Source: Ochrobactrum sp. Marseille-Q0166 (GTDB taxonomy: Bacteria; Pseudomonadota; Alphaproteobacteria; Rhizobiales; Rhizobiaceae). From it: 64,000 nt of DNA. The stretch spans positions 1,412,501 through 1,476,500 of the forward strand of contig NZ_JACJUO010000001.1 of NCBI RefSeq assembly GCF_014397025.1, read 5' to 3'. The position numbers were made by a program, and so were the translations under genes. Positions 1-8,909 of this stretch are shown here, piece by piece. The notes under the pieces were generated by a model. It did no database searches. It had not been told where the DNA came from and worked only from the letters and a program-made list of their open reading frames with translations. How positions within the stretch are numbered: the stretch's first letter is position 1; the number at the start of each line of letters is the position of its first letter.

Positions 1-922
1 GCTTCTTCGGGTTGAATTCCTTCATGATACGCGACCAGAGCAAGCGGGCTGCGCGCAGCTTGGCGATTTCCATAAAGAAGTTCATGCCAATGGCGAAGAA
101 GAACGACAGACGCCCTGCAAACTCATCAACATTGAGGCCTTTGTTGAGCGCTGCACGTACATATTCGCGACCATCGGCCAGCGTGAAAGCCAGCTCTTGC
201 ACCAGTGTCGCGCCGGCTTCCTGCATGTGATAGCCTGAAATGGAAATCGAATTGAATTTCGGCATTTCTGTCGCCGTATAGGCGATGATGTCCGCAATGA
301 TCCGCATCGATGGCTCTGGCGGATAAATATAGGTGTTTCGGACCATGAATTCTTTGAGAATATCGTTTTGAATGGTCCCGGAAAGAAGATCGCGTGAAAC
401 GCCCTGTTCTTCACCAGCGACGATGAAATTGGCAAGGATTGGGATGACTGCGCCATTCATGGTCATGGAGACAGAAATTTTCTCAAGTGGGATGCCGTCG
501 AACAGAATTTTCATATCCTCGACGGAGTCAATCGCCACGCCCGCCTTGCCGACGTCGCCTTCAACGCGTGGATGATCACTGTCGTAACCGCGATGGGTGG
601 CAAGATCAAAGGCCACCGATACGCCCTGCTGACCAGCCGCCAGTGCCTTGCGGTAAAAGTTGTTGGACTCTTCGGCTGTCGAAAAACCCGCATATTGGCG
701 AATGGTCCACGGACGCCCCGCATACATGGTTGCACGCGGCCCTCGCAGGAACGGCTCGAAGCCGGGCAGGGTGCCAAGGTGGCCAACCTGGTCGAGATCG
801 TCAGCGGTATAGAGCGGCTTCACATCGATGCCTTCGGGCGTGTGCCAGATGAGGCTGTCGGCGGGACGCTTCAGCTCCTTCTCGGCCAACGCCTCCCAAT
901 CCGCGAGGGTTTTCTGCGTCAT
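1..922 (-). CDS. scpA: Methylmalonyl-CoA mutase, N-terminal part (runs off the left edge)
   Basis: Converts (R)-methylmalonyl-CoA to succinyl-CoA with adenosylcobalamin, the last step of propionyl-CoA assimilation in the cytoplasm. About 307 N-terminal residues are visible and belong to the substrate-binding TIM-barrel domain: motifs [33 protein letters not shown] and [12 protein letters not shown], the last two holding Tyr and His residues typical of the active site. The cobalamin-binding C-terminus lies outside the window. ATG at 922 is chosen because GGAG sits about 8 bases upstream; an in-frame ATG at 937 has a poorly placed ribosome site. It lies 27 bases downstream of pccA on the same strand, so the two are probably co-transcribed. 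The family call is secure; the symbol follows common usage. Confidence 0.93.
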   Translation of the reverse strand, partial: MTQKTLADWEALAEKELKRPADSLIWHTPEGIDVKPLYTADDLDQVGHLGTLPGFEPFLRGPRATMYAGRPWTIRQYAGFSTAEESNNFYRKALAAGQQGVSVAFDLATHRGYDSDHPRVEGDVGKAGVAIDSVEDMKILFDGIPLEKISVSMTMNGAVIPILANFIVAGEEQGVSRDLLSGTIQNDILKEFMVRNTYIYPPEPSMRIIADIIAYTATEMPKFNSISISGYHMQEAGATLVQELAFTLADGREYVRAALNKGLNVDEFAGRLSFFFAIGMNFFMEIAKLRAARLLWSRIMKEFNPKK

Positions 923-949
923 TGGCTTATTCTCCATCCCACCAAATCT

Positions 950-2953
950 TTATTCGAATTCCATGATGATCTCATCGACGGCAAGGCTTGCGCCTGCTTC
1001 GACAGCAATTCGTTTGATGGTTGCGCGACGTTCAGCGCGTAGCACATTTTCCATTTTCATGGCTTCAACCGTAGCCAGTGGCTGACCAGCCTCGACGGTA
1101 TCGCCATCGTGCACCATAACCGAAGTGATTACGCCCGGCATCGGGCAGAGCAGCATCTTCGATGTATCAGGAGGTTGCTTGACTGGCATCAGTTTTGCCA
1201 GTTCCGCCACGCGTGGCTTGCGGACATGGGCGACCGCATCAATGCCGCGCCAGCGCAGACGCCAGCCTGATCCGGAGCGCAGAACCTTGACCGCTATTGA
1301 TTTTCCGCCAACCGTGAACGCGCCGAGTTGTTTTCCCGGATGCCAGTCGCTGGCAACGGGAAGGCTTTTTCCGTTAGCGAAGTTGATGATCGTTCCGCCT
1401 TCGCCCTCAGCAATTCTGATAGGTAAATTGAAGCCCCCGAAGGTGACGACCCAATCGATTGCAACGGATTGAGCCTGTGAAGAGATACGCCCCGAGATCA
1501 GGCCATTGCGCTGTTCAATAGCCATGTTGATCTGTGCTGAAACTGCTGCCAGCACATATGCGTCTTCTTCTGACACGCTAACGCCTGAAAATCCGTCGGG
1601 ATATTCCTCAGCTATGAAGGCTGTGGTCAGCGCGCCAGCACGAAAACGCGGATGTTCCATAACGGCAGAAAGGAATGGTAGATTGTGACCGATGCCTTCC
1701 ACTTCAAATGCATCCAATGCGTCGCCCATGGCTTCAACTGCGCTGGCCCGATCCGGTCCCCAGCTGCAAAGTTTTGCAATCATGGGATCATAATACATCG
1801 AGATTTCACCACCCTCAAAGACGCCGGTGTCGTTGCGGATAATAGAGCCATTATCGCGCCGACCTTCAACCGGTGGACGATAGCGGGTCAACCTGCCAAT
1901 TGAGGGTAGAAAGCTGCGATAGGGGTCTTCTGCATAAAGACGGCTTTCGATGGCCCAGCCGTTGAGCTTTACGTCGTTTTGGGTGATGCGTAGCTTTTCG
2001 CCAGATGCAACGCGGATCATTTCCTCAACCAGATCAATACCGGTGATGAGTTCAGTGACCGGATGTTCGACCTGTAAGCGCGTGTTCATTTCAAGGAAGT
2101 AGAAATTGCGGTCTCCATCGACGATAAATTCGACAGTGCCAGCGGAATAATAGCCGACAGCCTTGGCAAGAGCGACGGCCTGTTCGCCCATCGCCTTGCG
2201 GGTTGCCTCATCCAGAAAAGGTGAGGGTGCTTCTTCAATCACCTTCTGATTGCGGCGCTGAATAGAACATTCGCGTTCGCCCAGATAAATGACGTTTCCG
2301 TGCTGGTCACCGAGCACCTGAATTTCGATATGGCGGGGCTGGGTAACGAATTTCTCGATGAAGATGCGATCATCACCAAAAGAAGCTTTTGCTTCATTGC
2401 GTGAAAGCTGGAACCCCTCGCGGGCTTCATCATCATTCCATGCAATACGCATTCCCTTGCCACCGCCGCCTGCAGAAGCCTTGATCATCACCGGATAGCC
2501 GATGGATGTCGAAATACGAACAGCTTCCTCTGCATCCTCAATCAGCCCCATATGGCCAGGAACGGTAGAGACACCAGCTTCGTTCGCAAGCTTCTTTGAA
2601 GTGATCTTGTCGCCCATCGCCTCGATAGCATTCACTGGCGGGCCGATGAAAGTGACATTGGCTGCTTTCAGTGCTTCGGCAAAACGCGGGTTTTCAGAGA
2701 GGAAGCCGTAACCCGGGTGCACGGCATCAGCGCCAGTCTCTTTGATCGCCGCCAGAATTCTATCAATAACGATATAGGACTGGTTTGAGGGCGCTGGTCC
2801 AATATGCACAGCCTCGTCGGCCATTTTGACATGCAGCGCATTACGGTCTGCGTCGGAATAAACGGCAACAGTCGCAATGCCCATTTTTTGGGCGGTTTTG
2901 ATAACCCGACAAGCGATTTCACCGCGATTGTCAATGAGGATTTTTTTGATCAT
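950..2953 (-). CDS. pccA: Propionyl-CoA carboxylase alpha subunit (biotin carboxylase + biotin carrier)
   Basis: Carboxylates its own biotin with ATP and bicarbonate, then passes CO2 to the beta subunit to make methylmalonyl-CoA. The 667 residues hold an N-terminal biotin carboxylase domain (start MIKKILIDNRGEIACRV, ATP-grasp loop KASAGGGGKGMR, active-site EMNTRLQVEHPVTE) and a C-terminal biotinyl domain with the canonical VEAMKMEN lysine about 25 residues from the end. The ATG at 2953 starts at the conserved biotin carboxylase N-terminus. An upstream in-frame start at 3004 would add 17 non-conserved residues and overlap pccB. It sits between pccB (20-base gap) and the mutase, which fits propionyl-CoA rather than acetyl-CoA as substrate. 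Confidence 0.94.
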   Translation of the reverse strand: MIKKILIDNRGEIACRVIKTAQKMGIATVAVYSDADRNALHVKMADEAVHIGPAPSNQSYIVIDRILAAIKETGADAVHPGYGFLSENPRFAEALKAANVTFIGPPVNAIEAMGDKITSKKLANEAGVSTVPGHMGLIEDAEEAVRISTSIGYPVMIKASAGGGGKGMRIAWNDDEAREGFQLSRNEAKASFGDDRIFIEKFVTQPRHIEIQVLGDQHGNVIYLGERECSIQRRNQKVIEEAPSPFLDEATRKAMGEQAVALAKAVGYYSAGTVEFIVDGDRNFYFLEMNTRLQVEHPVTELITGIDLVEEMIRVASGEKLRITQNDVKLNGWAIESRLYAEDPYRSFLPSIGRLTRYRPPVEGRRDNGSIIRNDTGVFEGGEISMYYDPMIAKLCSWGPDRASAVEAMGDALDAFEVEGIGHNLPFLSAVMEHPRFRAGALTTAFIAEEYPDGFSGVSVSEEDAYVLAAVSAQINMAIEQRNGLISGRISSQAQSVAIDWVVTFGGFNLPIRIAEGEGGTIINFANGKSLPVASDWHPGKQLGAFTVGGKSIAVKVLRSGSGWRLRWRGIDAVAHVRKPRVAELAKLMPVKQPPDTSKMLLCPMPGVITSVMVHDGDTVEAGQPLATVEAMKMENVLRAERRATIKRIAVEAGASLAVDEIIMEFE

Positions 2954-2973
2954 CTGTATCGTATCCGTGGCTA

Positions 2974-4506
2974 TCAGAGCGGAATAGTGTCGTGTTTCTT
3001 CCATGGCGTGTTCTGGCTCTTGTTACGAAGCGCAGAAAACGCACGGGCGATACGGCGGCGGGAGGAATGCGGCATGATCACTTCGTCGATGAAGCCGCGC
3101 TCAGCAGCAACGAACGGATTGGCGAAACGCTCTTCGTATTCCTTGGTGCGGGCGGCGATCTTTTCCGGGTCGTCAAGCTCTGAACGGTAGAGAATCTCGG
3201 TCGCACCCTTGGCACCCATCACGGCAATTTCGGCAGTCGGCCATGCATAATTGATGTCGGCTCCGATATGCTTCGAGGCCATCACATCATAAGCGCCGCC
3301 ATAGGCTTTGCGGGTAATCAGCGTGACCATTGGCACTGTGGCTTGTGAATATGCGAATAGAAGCTTTGCTCCGTGCTTAATGACGCCGCCATATTCCTGG
3401 CTCGTGCCGGGAAGAAAGCCCGGAACATCGACCAGAGTCAGGATCGGAATGCTAAAAGCATCGCAGAATCGCACGAAACGTGCAGCCTTGCGCGATGAAT
3501 CAATGTCGAGACAGCCCGCCAGAACCATAGGTTGATTAGCGACTACGCCAATTGTCTGACCATCCATACGGATAAAGCCGGTTATGATGTTTTTGGCGAA
3601 GGCCTCCTGAATTTCAAAGAAGTCGCCTTCATCTGCCAGCGCGAGGATTAGCTCCTTCATGTCGTAGGGCTTGTTGGCGCTATCCGGGATCAATGTATCA
3701 AGCCGCATTTCAAGACGGGATGGATCATCAAAGACGGGGCGAACGGGTGGCTTTTCGCGATTGTTTAGTGGCAGGAAGTCGAACAGGATGCGCACCTGTT
3801 CCAATGCTTCAATGTCGTTTTCAAATGCGCCATCGGCAACGGAAGATTTCTTCGTGTGGGTCGAAGCGCCGCCGAGTTCTTCTGCTGTGACAATTTCGTT
3901 GGTGACTGTTTTGACCACATCAGGGCCGGTCACGAACATGTAGGAACTGTCGCGCACCATGAAGATGAAGTCTGTCATGGCGGGCGAATAGACTGCGCCA
4001 CCGGCGCATGGCCCCATGATCACAGAAATCTGCGGAATGACACCCGATGCGTCGGCATTGCGTTTGAAAACCTCGGCATAGCCTGCCAGCGAAGCGACGC
4101 CTTCCTGAATGCGTGCACCGCCAGAATCGTTGAGCCCGATCACAGGAGCGCCGTTCTGCATGGCCATATCCATGATCTTGCAGATTTTCTGAGCGTGGGT
4201 TTCAGAAAGGGAGCCGCCAAGCACGGTAAAATCCTGACTGAAGACATAGACTTGACGGCCATTGATCGTGCCCCAGCCAGTCACGACGCCGTCGCCCGCG
4301 ACTTTCTGCTTTTCCATGCCGAAGTCGGTACAGCGATGCGTGACATACATATCGAACTCTTCGAACGAACCTTCGTCGAGAAGCACTTCGATTCTTTCGC
4401 GGGCGGTGAGCTTGCCTTTGCCATGTTGCGCATCGATACGCTTTTGTCCGCCGCCAAGACGGGCTTCGGCTCGACGGGCTTCAAGCTGTTCGAGAAGTTC
4501 CTGCAT
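2974..4506 (-). CDS. pccB: Propionyl-CoA carboxylase beta subunit (carboxyltransferase)
   Basis: Transfers the carboxyl group from biotin to propionyl-CoA. The 510 residues cover the two crotonase-fold halves of the acyl-CoA carboxyltransferase family, with the oxyanion-hole glycine stretches [28 protein letters not shown] and [12 protein letters not shown] in the N half and [15 protein letters not shown] with [11 protein letters not shown] in the C half. The length matches PccB homologues. It is first in a minus-strand operon pccB-pccA-mutase and diverges from a ScfR-type regulator; the shared 127-base gap carries two TTTGCAAA sites, so transcription probably responds to short-chain acyl-CoA. 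A methylcrotonyl- or acetyl-CoA carboxylase role is less likely given the adjacent mutase. Confidence 0.94.
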   Translation of the reverse strand: MQELLEQLEARRAEARLGGGQKRIDAQHGKGKLTARERIEVLLDEGSFEEFDMYVTHRCTDFGMEKQKVAGDGVVTGWGTINGRQVYVFSQDFTVLGGSLSETHAQKICKIMDMAMQNGAPVIGLNDSGGARIQEGVASLAGYAEVFKRNADASGVIPQISVIMGPCAGGAVYSPAMTDFIFMVRDSSYMFVTGPDVVKTVTNEIVTAEELGGASTHTKKSSVADGAFENDIEALEQVRILFDFLPLNNREKPPVRPVFDDPSRLEMRLDTLIPDSANKPYDMKELILALADEGDFFEIQEAFAKNIITGFIRMDGQTIGVVANQPMVLAGCLDIDSSRKAARFVRFCDAFSIPILTLVDVPGFLPGTSQEYGGVIKHGAKLLFAYSQATVPMVTLITRKAYGGAYDVMASKHIGADINYAWPTAEIAVMGAKGATEILYRSELDDPEKIAARTKEYEERFANPFVAAERGFIDEVIMPHSSRRRIARAFSALRNKSQNTPWKKHDTIPL

Positions 4507-4603
4507 TCGCTATAACCTTGAAAGCTATGAATTTGAGTAACTGCTTAGAGCTAGTATGCCGCATTCTGAAAGCTTGAAAAGGTGTGCCTGTGTAATTTAT
4601 AAA

Positions 4604-4633
4604 TTTGCAAATAGCGAAATGCGAATTTGCAAA
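4604..4633. promoter_or_regulatory. Candidate ScfR/RamB-type operator, two TTTGCAAA sites
   Basis: Two perfect copies of the palindrome TTTGCAAA lie at 4604-4611 and 4626-4633, spaced 22 bases start to start (about two helical turns), in the gap between pccB and the divergent regulator. The second copy ends directly at the regulator's ATG. TTTGCAAA is the known core recognised by the RamB/ScfR regulator family, so binding here could control pccB and repress the regulator itself. That this protein binds here is inferred. Confidence 0.7.
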
Positions 4634-6046
4634 ATGGCACCAAAAAAACTCTATGTCGGCAGGAAGATCCGCGAAATACGTGAACAGCATAAGGCGACCC
4701 AATCGGGTTTTGCTGAACGCCTAGGTATTTCAACGAGTTATCTGAACCAGATTGAGAACAATCAGCGTCCAGTTTCAGCGGCTGTGCTGCTAGCTTTGGC
4801 CGAAAGTTATCAGATTGACATCGGTGCAATTTCACTGGGCGATGATGACAGGCTGCTATCGGCGGTATCTGAGGCATTGGCCGATCCGGTATTCGATAAC
4901 TACAAGCCGAATTTACAGGAGCTGAAACTTATAACGCAGAATGCACCCGGTTTGGCTCATGCGCTGATAGCATGTCATCAGGCATATCGGCGCAACAGCG
5001 AGCAACTTGCGAGTCTTGATAACCAACTTGGGCGCGCGCCATCTATTGCCGAGCCAGCGCCCTATGAAGAAGTGCGCGACTTCTTTCATTTTATCGATAA
5101 CTATGTTCATGAGCTTGATATCGCAGCGGAAAAGCTGGCCGATGAGCTGAAGATACCATCACGCGATATCGGCATTGCACTCCCGCAATACATGGAGGAG
5201 CGTTATCGTGTTCGCGTTGCACGCGCTGATCCAAGTGAAGCTATTCTGCGCCGCTTTGATCCGGTTGCTCGCGTCCTTTATCTTAATCCCTATTCACCAG
5301 CTTCGACCCGTAATTTCCAGATAGCGTTTCAGATTGCAGAACTGGAGATGGAGGAACTTGTGACCGCGATCGCAAAACGCGCCGATTTCCGCTCGCCAGA
5401 AGCTGTTGAAATTTGCAAAATCGGTCTGCGTAATTATTTCGCTGGTGCGCTGATCTTACCCTATCAGACGTTTCTTTCGGCGGCAAAAGAGCTGCGGCAT
5501 GATCTTGAGTTGCTTGCCTCGCGCTTTGGGGCAAGTCTGGAGCAGATCGCGCATCGTCTCAGCACATTACAGCGTTCTGGCCAGCGTGGAGTGCCGGTGT
5601 TTTTTGCGAGAATTGACCGCGCCGGAAATATCACCAAGAGGCATAGTGCGGCCAAGCTGCAATTTGCGCGCTATGGCGCGGCTTGTCCGTTGTGGAACGT
5701 GCATCAGGCTTTCGAGACGCCGGGACGAATTATTCGCCAGTTGGCAGAAACGCCTGACGGTGCGCGTTACCTCTGCGTCGCGACTGAACTTACCAAAAGC
5801 GAGGGTGGGTTTCATGCGCCACAGCGCCGTTATGCTATCGCGTTGGGGTGTGAAGTCACACACGCACAAGATTTTGTCTATGCGGATGGGCTGGATATTG
5901 CGACACGCTCGGCATTTGATCCGATTGGTGTTTCCTGCCGTATTTGTGATCGTTCCGAATGTGTACAGCGTGCCGTACCGCCACTTAAAAGCAGACTGGC
6001 GGTCGATCACGACCGCCGTGGTATTTTGCCTTACAAACTGTTGTAA
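4634..6046 (+). CDS. Short-chain fatty acyl-CoA regulator family (XRE HTH + DUF955 + DUF2083)
   Basis: Predicted transcription factor sensing short-chain acyl-CoA and controlling propionyl-CoA carboxylase, like PccR, RamB and other ScfR members. The 470 residues show an N-terminal XRE helix-turn-helix (about 8-62: KIREIREQHKATQSGFAERL, then LGISTSYLNQIENNQRPVS), a central IrrE-like DUF955 region, and a C-terminal DUF2083 region with the cysteine pattern CRICDRSECVQRA. ATG at 4634 is chosen because the HTH starts 8 residues in; an upstream ATG at 4556 would translate through both operator sites. It diverges from pccB. The family is secure; the effector is inferred from context. Confidence 0.88.
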   Translation: MAPKKLYVGRKIREIREQHKATQSGFAERLGISTSYLNQIENNQRPVSAAVLLALAESYQIDIGAISLGDDDRLLSAVSEALADPVFDNYKPNLQELKLITQNAPGLAHALIACHQAYRRNSEQLASLDNQLGRAPSIAEPAPYEEVRDFFHFIDNYVHELDIAAEKLADELKIPSRDIGIALPQYMEERYRVRVARADPSEAILRRFDPVARVLYLNPYSPASTRNFQIAFQIAELEMEELVTAIAKRADFRSPEAVEICKIGLRNYFAGALILPYQTFLSAAKELRHDLELLASRFGASLEQIAHRLSTLQRSGQRGVPVFFARIDRAGNITKRHSAAKLQFARYGAACPLWNVHQAFETPGRIIRQLAETPDGARYLCVATELTKSEGGFHAPQRRYAIALGCEVTHAQDFVYADGLDIATRSAFDPIGVSCRICDRSECVQRAVPPLKSRLAVDHDRRGILPYKLL

Positions 6047-6048
6047 GT

Positions 6049-6591
6049 TTAAAAACCTGCATGTTCATTGAGGAATTCGGCTTCTTCAGGTGTTGTTTTA
6101 CGTTGAAGAACCTTGTTACGGTGCGGGAAACGACCAAAACGCTCGATAATATCGTGATGCTGTCGGGCAAATCCCAAGGAAAACTCATCCCCCAATTTTT
6201 CATAAAGATCGACACAGCGTTTCTGATCGCTGAGATGCTCGCTATGCATGAAGGGTAGATAGAAAAACTGCCGTTGCTCAGCTGACAGTTTGCGGTCGAA
6301 GTCGTGATCGAGCGCTTGTGCTGCCACGTCACGGGCAAGGCCATCACTTTCAAATGAGCGTGGAGAGCCGCGGAACATGTTACGCGGGAACTGGTCAAAC
6401 AAAATGGTCAGTGCGAGGGCGCTTTCCGGCTGCTGTTTCCAGTCTTCGAGCTTATCAGCGCGAGCATCTTTATAGGCTGCCAGAAATTTTTCTCGAATTT
6501 CCGCGTCGATGTCATCACTTTTGCTGAACCAGTTTTCGCGCATCTTTGCAGAAAACCAGAAATCGAGGATATCTTGGGGTGGAATGGACAT
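6049..6591 (-). CDS. DUF924 family protein
   Basis: Cytoplasmic all-helical protein of unknown function, 180 residues, the usual length for DUF924 (tetratricopeptide-like fold). Diagnostic motifs are ILDFWFSAKMRENWF at the N-terminus, LFDQFPRNMFRGSPRSF in the middle, and FYLPFMHSEHLSDQ later. AGAGG lies about 6 bases before the ATG. It is convergent with the ScfR regulator, the two stop codons only 2 bases apart, and no terminator is visible between them. No reaction can be assigned. Confidence 0.85.
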   Translation of the reverse strand: MSIPPQDILDFWFSAKMRENWFSKSDDIDAEIREKFLAAYKDARADKLEDWKQQPESALALTILFDQFPRNMFRGSPRSFESDGLARDVAAQALDHDFDRKLSAEQRQFFYLPFMHSEHLSDQKRCVDLYEKLGDEFSLGFARQHHDIIERFGRFPHRNKVLQRKTTPEEAEFLNEHAGF

Positions 6592-6611
6592 TACTGCCTC
6601 TTTTCAGGTTA

Positions 6612-6645
6612 GAGCATTTCCAGCAAGAGCTTGAAGCGATTTCGC
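6612..6645 (-). repeat. Intergenic palindromic repeat, copy A
   Basis: Begins GAGCATTTCCAGCAAGAGC and continues TTGAAGCGATTTCGCC. Read on the minus strand it is the same element as copies near 18819-18866 and 25884-25926 (shared core CTTTTGCTGGAAATGC, diverged here to CTCTTGCTGGAAATGC). It lies just upstream of the DUF924 gene. Confidence 0.6.
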
Positions 6646-6711
6646 CTAGGACAATACAATATAATGAACATTTAGAGTGTCTCCTTTATTTCATTTAAAA
6701 TCGGAAACACT

Positions 6712-6873
6712 TTAAGGGTTCGGTTTGTCGGGCTGCGGGCAGGGTGTCTCGCCCTTTATGTTGCGAGACATGCAACCGAACCGATCAAAGCCTTTGCCAG
6801 CATCCATTGCTGCCTTTCCGGCACCACAGCCGGAAAGGCTTGCCAAAGCGATCAATAGAATAAGGTTTCTCAT
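6712..6873 (-). CDS. Small predicted lipoprotein, 53 residues
   Basis: A 53-residue protein starting MRNLILLIALASLSGC. It has one positive residue, a hydrophobic stretch, and the lipobox L-S-G-C with the lipidated Cys at residue 16. The mature part is about 38 residues, contains two more cysteines (FGC, TPCP) and ends in a Pro/Asp/Lys-rich tail. A strong ribosome site (GGAGGGG) lies about 7 bases before the ATG. It would be anchored in a membrane on the periplasmic side. I do not recognise a family; the shape recalls entericidin-like small lipoproteins without clear similarity. It sits between DUF924 and queF, probably as its own unit. Confidence 0.7.
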   Translation of the reverse strand: MRNLILLIALASLSGCGAGKAAMDAGKGFDRFGCMSRNIKGETPCPQPDKPNP

Positions 6874-6939
6874 TTCCAGCCCCTCCGGTTCACGTGGTGA
6901 TGTTAATTAACGTTCAAACATTGATATAGAGAATTGTGA

Positions 6940-7407
6940 TCAACCGCGACCACGATAATTGGGTACAGACTGTTCAGGAATCCAGACATTCTTTGGTGTC
7001 TCGCCGGTCTGATAAAACACGTCAATCGGGATGCCGCCACGCGGGTACCAATAACCGCCAATACGTAGCCATTCCGGTTCCAAAAGCTCTACAAGCCGCT
7101 TGCCGATTGTAATCGTGCAATCCTCATGGAAGGCACCATGATTGCGAAATGAGAACAGGAAAAGCTTAAGCGACTTGCTTTCCACCAGCCATTTGCCTGG
7201 AACGTAATCGATCATCAGGTGAGCAAAGTCAGGCTGTCCAGTCATGGGACACAGAGAGGTGAATTCTGGTGCTGTGAAGCGAACGCAGTAAGGCGTTCCT
7301 TCTTGGGGGTTCGCGACCTTCTCCAATACGGCCTCTTCAGGCGATTTTGGGACAGTCGTGTTTGATCCGAGTTGTTTAAGATCAGAATAGATCGTCTTTT
7401 CAGACAT
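6940..7407 (-). CDS. queF: NADPH-dependent 7-cyano-7-deazaguanine reductase QueF
   Basis: Reduces preQ0 to preQ1 with NADPH in queuosine biosynthesis for tRNA wobble modification. At 155 residues it is the short unimodular (YkvM-type) form. The catalytic Cys53 and Asp60 lie in [15 protein letters not shown], and the substrate/NADPH motif VESKSLKLF follows at about 75-83. HGAFHEDC carries a conserved His-Glu pair. I looked for a preQ1 riboswitch in the upstream 150 bases and did not see one. It has no other queuosine genes beside it. Confidence 0.93.
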   Translation of the reverse strand: MSEKTIYSDLKQLGSNTTVPKSPEEAVLEKVANPQEGTPYCVRFTAPEFTSLCPMTGQPDFAHLMIDYVPGKWLVESKSLKLFLFSFRNHGAFHEDCTITIGKRLVELLEPEWLRIGGYWYPRGGIPIDVFYQTGETPKNVWIPEQSVPNYRGRG

Positions 7408-7551
7408 TTGCGTGCCTTTGTAAAAGCCACGGTGCAGTCTTCACGCTTGCATATCAAGCGCTTGTCCTTGTTTTGACCGGGTAGGCTGCGACCGGTGGCA
7501 GATTGCCAATGGCCTCGAGTAGCAGTCTTGCCCGAGGAGGTAAAGTCCATA

Positions 7552-7581
7552 GAAAAACCCGCGCTGGGAGGGCGCGGGTTT
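7552..7581 (-). terminator. Rho-independent terminator after the DUF883 gene
   Basis: A perfect 10-bp GC-rich stem (7555-7564 with 7572-7581) followed on the minus strand by TTTTTC. It lies 20 bases past the stop of the DUF883 gene and insulates it from queF. Confidence 0.85.
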
Positions 7582-7600
7582 ATCATGAATTCGATTATGG

Positions 7601-7918
7601 TTATCGACGGTCTGACAGTAAACAGCCGATTGCAACGCCAATAGCGATACCGATAAGGCCGGCGGTGCCGAAAAGCGTCGTGGCTGTGCCGGGATTTTCT
7701 TTGACAGTTTCTGCAACTGCCTGCCCACGCTCACGAACAACCTGCGCCGCATGCCGGAAGCGGCCGGATGCATCATCAAAAGCATCTTCAGCACTATCGC
7801 GAAGATCACTTGAGCGTGAAGCCAAAGACTTAGACAGACGCTTCAGTTCACCACGCAAATCAGCAACCTGCTGTTCCAAAGCCTGCTGAATGTCATTAGC
7901 TGTCTTGTTATCGGCCAT
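7601..7918 (-). CDS. DUF883 family membrane-anchored protein (ElaB/YqjD-like)
   Basis: A 105-residue protein with a long charged amphipathic helical region (QALEQQVADLRGELKRLSKS and onward) and a single C-terminal membrane segment (about 78-100, TTLFGTAGLIGIAIGVAIGC) ending LLSDRR. This is the tail-anchored ElaB/YqjD/DUF883 layout, whose E. coli members bind ribosomes at the inner membrane in stationary phase. GGAGG lies just before the ATG. A strong terminator follows. The family is clear; the role in this organism is not. Confidence 0.88.
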   Translation of the reverse strand: MADNKTANDIQQALEQQVADLRGELKRLSKSLASRSSDLRDSAEDAFDDASGRFRHAAQVVRERGQAVAETVKENPGTATTLFGTAGLIGIAIGVAIGCLLSDRR

Positions 7919-7991
7919 TTCGAACCTCCATTGGAATTGATATCTACATAACGATCATACAACCAGTTGGTTCCTTTGGAGGAAAGAGAAT

Positions 7992-8342
7992 TTATCTCGA
8001 TTCTTCCGAAAAGAATGGGAGTAAACTTAAGCCCCGCCCGATACAAACGCCAGCCATAGCGCCGACAGCTTTAAACACGAAATCTGGAAACTCGCCGTGT
8101 CTTCCAGGAGCAAGGCGTTGCAAGAGTTCGAAGATACCTGCACAGCCGATTGTGAGTAGCAATACCGCTATCCAGTGACGTGGATAGGCCAATGCAAACA
8201 AAAATCCCACCAGAAAGAAAGCTGAAAAGCGTTCCAGATCAGCCGATTGGCTGGCGATGGGACGGAACTGAATCGGACTTATCGTCACGACAAGAATGGA
8301 GATCAGTACCAGCCATGCGGCAAGGCGCAAAAAGTGTTTCAT
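7992..8342 (-). CDS. VanZ-like family membrane protein
   Basis: A small inner-membrane protein of 116 residues with three or four predicted membrane helices: LAAWLVLISILVVTISP near the N-terminus, FFLVGFLFALAYP, WIAVLLLTIGCAGIFELLQ, and a final GAMAGVCIGRGLSLL. The polar signature after helix 3 (ELLQRLAPGRHGEFPDF, a Glu-Leu-Leu-Gln then Asp-Phe pair) is typical of VanZ-like proteins. No reaction is established for non-resistance members, and nothing here suggests a glycopeptide resistance cluster. It follows the gene at 8356 by 13 bases, suggesting co-transcription. Confidence 0.8.
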   Translation of the reverse strand: MKHFLRLAAWLVLISILVVTISPIQFRPIASQSADLERFSAFFLVGFLFALAYPRHWIAVLLLTIGCAGIFELLQRLAPGRHGEFPDFVFKAVGAMAGVCIGRGLSLLPFFSEESR

Positions 8343-8355
8343 TAACTATGGCCTT

Positions 8356-8721
8356 TTATTCTGTCGTAAAATTGCCGACAGGTTCGTCCTGACTGGGGTC
8401 GCCACAACGAGAATACATTTTATCAGTGATCGTTTTTTTCAATCCATTGCCAAATGGCAACTCATAATTAGCGATTACATCGACGCCCATACACCATTTT
8501 ACATTGTCTGGAGACAGGCCATAGTTGGTTTCTAAAAAGCCAATGACATAGGTAATTCCGTCGGCGCAATCATCTGTTTTACAGAAATTGCCGTCTTTTG
8601 CGAGCTGGCGGATCGAGCCTTCGCCAATTTTTTGAACAATCGGCTCAATGACAAAAGGCGCTGCGCCGCCAAGCCCAATGATGACCAGTCCGATGAGTGT
8701 GTATTTAATAGAACGCCGCAT
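8356..8721 (-). CDS. Hypothetical exported or membrane-anchored protein with four cysteines
   Basis: 121 residues. The N-terminus MRRSIKYTLIGLVIIGLGGA is a signal anchor or uncleaved signal with no clear cleavage or lipobox. The rest is hydrophilic, with Cys in NFCKTDDCADG, VKWCMG and SRCGDP, an even number that suits two periplasmic disulfides. I do not recognise a family. It is first in a likely two-gene unit with the VanZ-like gene. Its start at 8721 faces the MerR gene across a 188-base gap holding a TTTACGTAAA palindrome. Confidence 0.65.
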   Translation of the reverse strand: MRRSIKYTLIGLVIIGLGGAAPFVIEPIVQKIGEGSIRQLAKDGNFCKTDDCADGITYVIGFLETNYGLSPDNVKWCMGVDVIANYELPFGNGLKKTITDKMYSRCGDPSQDEPVGNFTTE

Positions 8722-8851
8722 GAATCGCTGTCAGTTGTTGATCCGCTAATCATTGCATAACGCATGAGCGGCATTAAAATGGCAAGAAGCAGGATAAATA
8801 TGGTGCCTACTTATAGCCAATATGACCAATTGTAATGGTTTAATATTGACT

Positions 8852-8861
8852 TTTACGTAAA
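8852..8861. promoter_or_regulatory. TTTACGTAAA palindrome, candidate MerR operator
   Basis: A perfect 10-bp palindrome within TTGACTTTTACGTAAA (8846-8861), 48 bases before the GTG start of the MerR-family gene and 130 bases from the divergent gene. The TTTACGTAAA core resembles sites described for LiuR-type MerR regulators. Autoregulation is inferred from position. Confidence 0.45.
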
Positions 8862-8909
8862 TGCGGTTGCACAACATTTGTCTGCATATTGCAAGACTAG
8901 GATGGTGTA

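Noticed and set aside
5412..5419. A third TTTGCAAA inside the ScfR-type regulator gene
   Set aside because: It lies within coding sequence, about 780 bases from the promoter, and reads as ordinary codons; a chance match is likely.
7408..7551. Possible preQ1 riboswitch or structured RNA upstream of queF
   Set aside because: No match to the preQ1-I or preQ1-II patterns, and no convincing tRNA, SRP RNA or RNase P features in the stretch.
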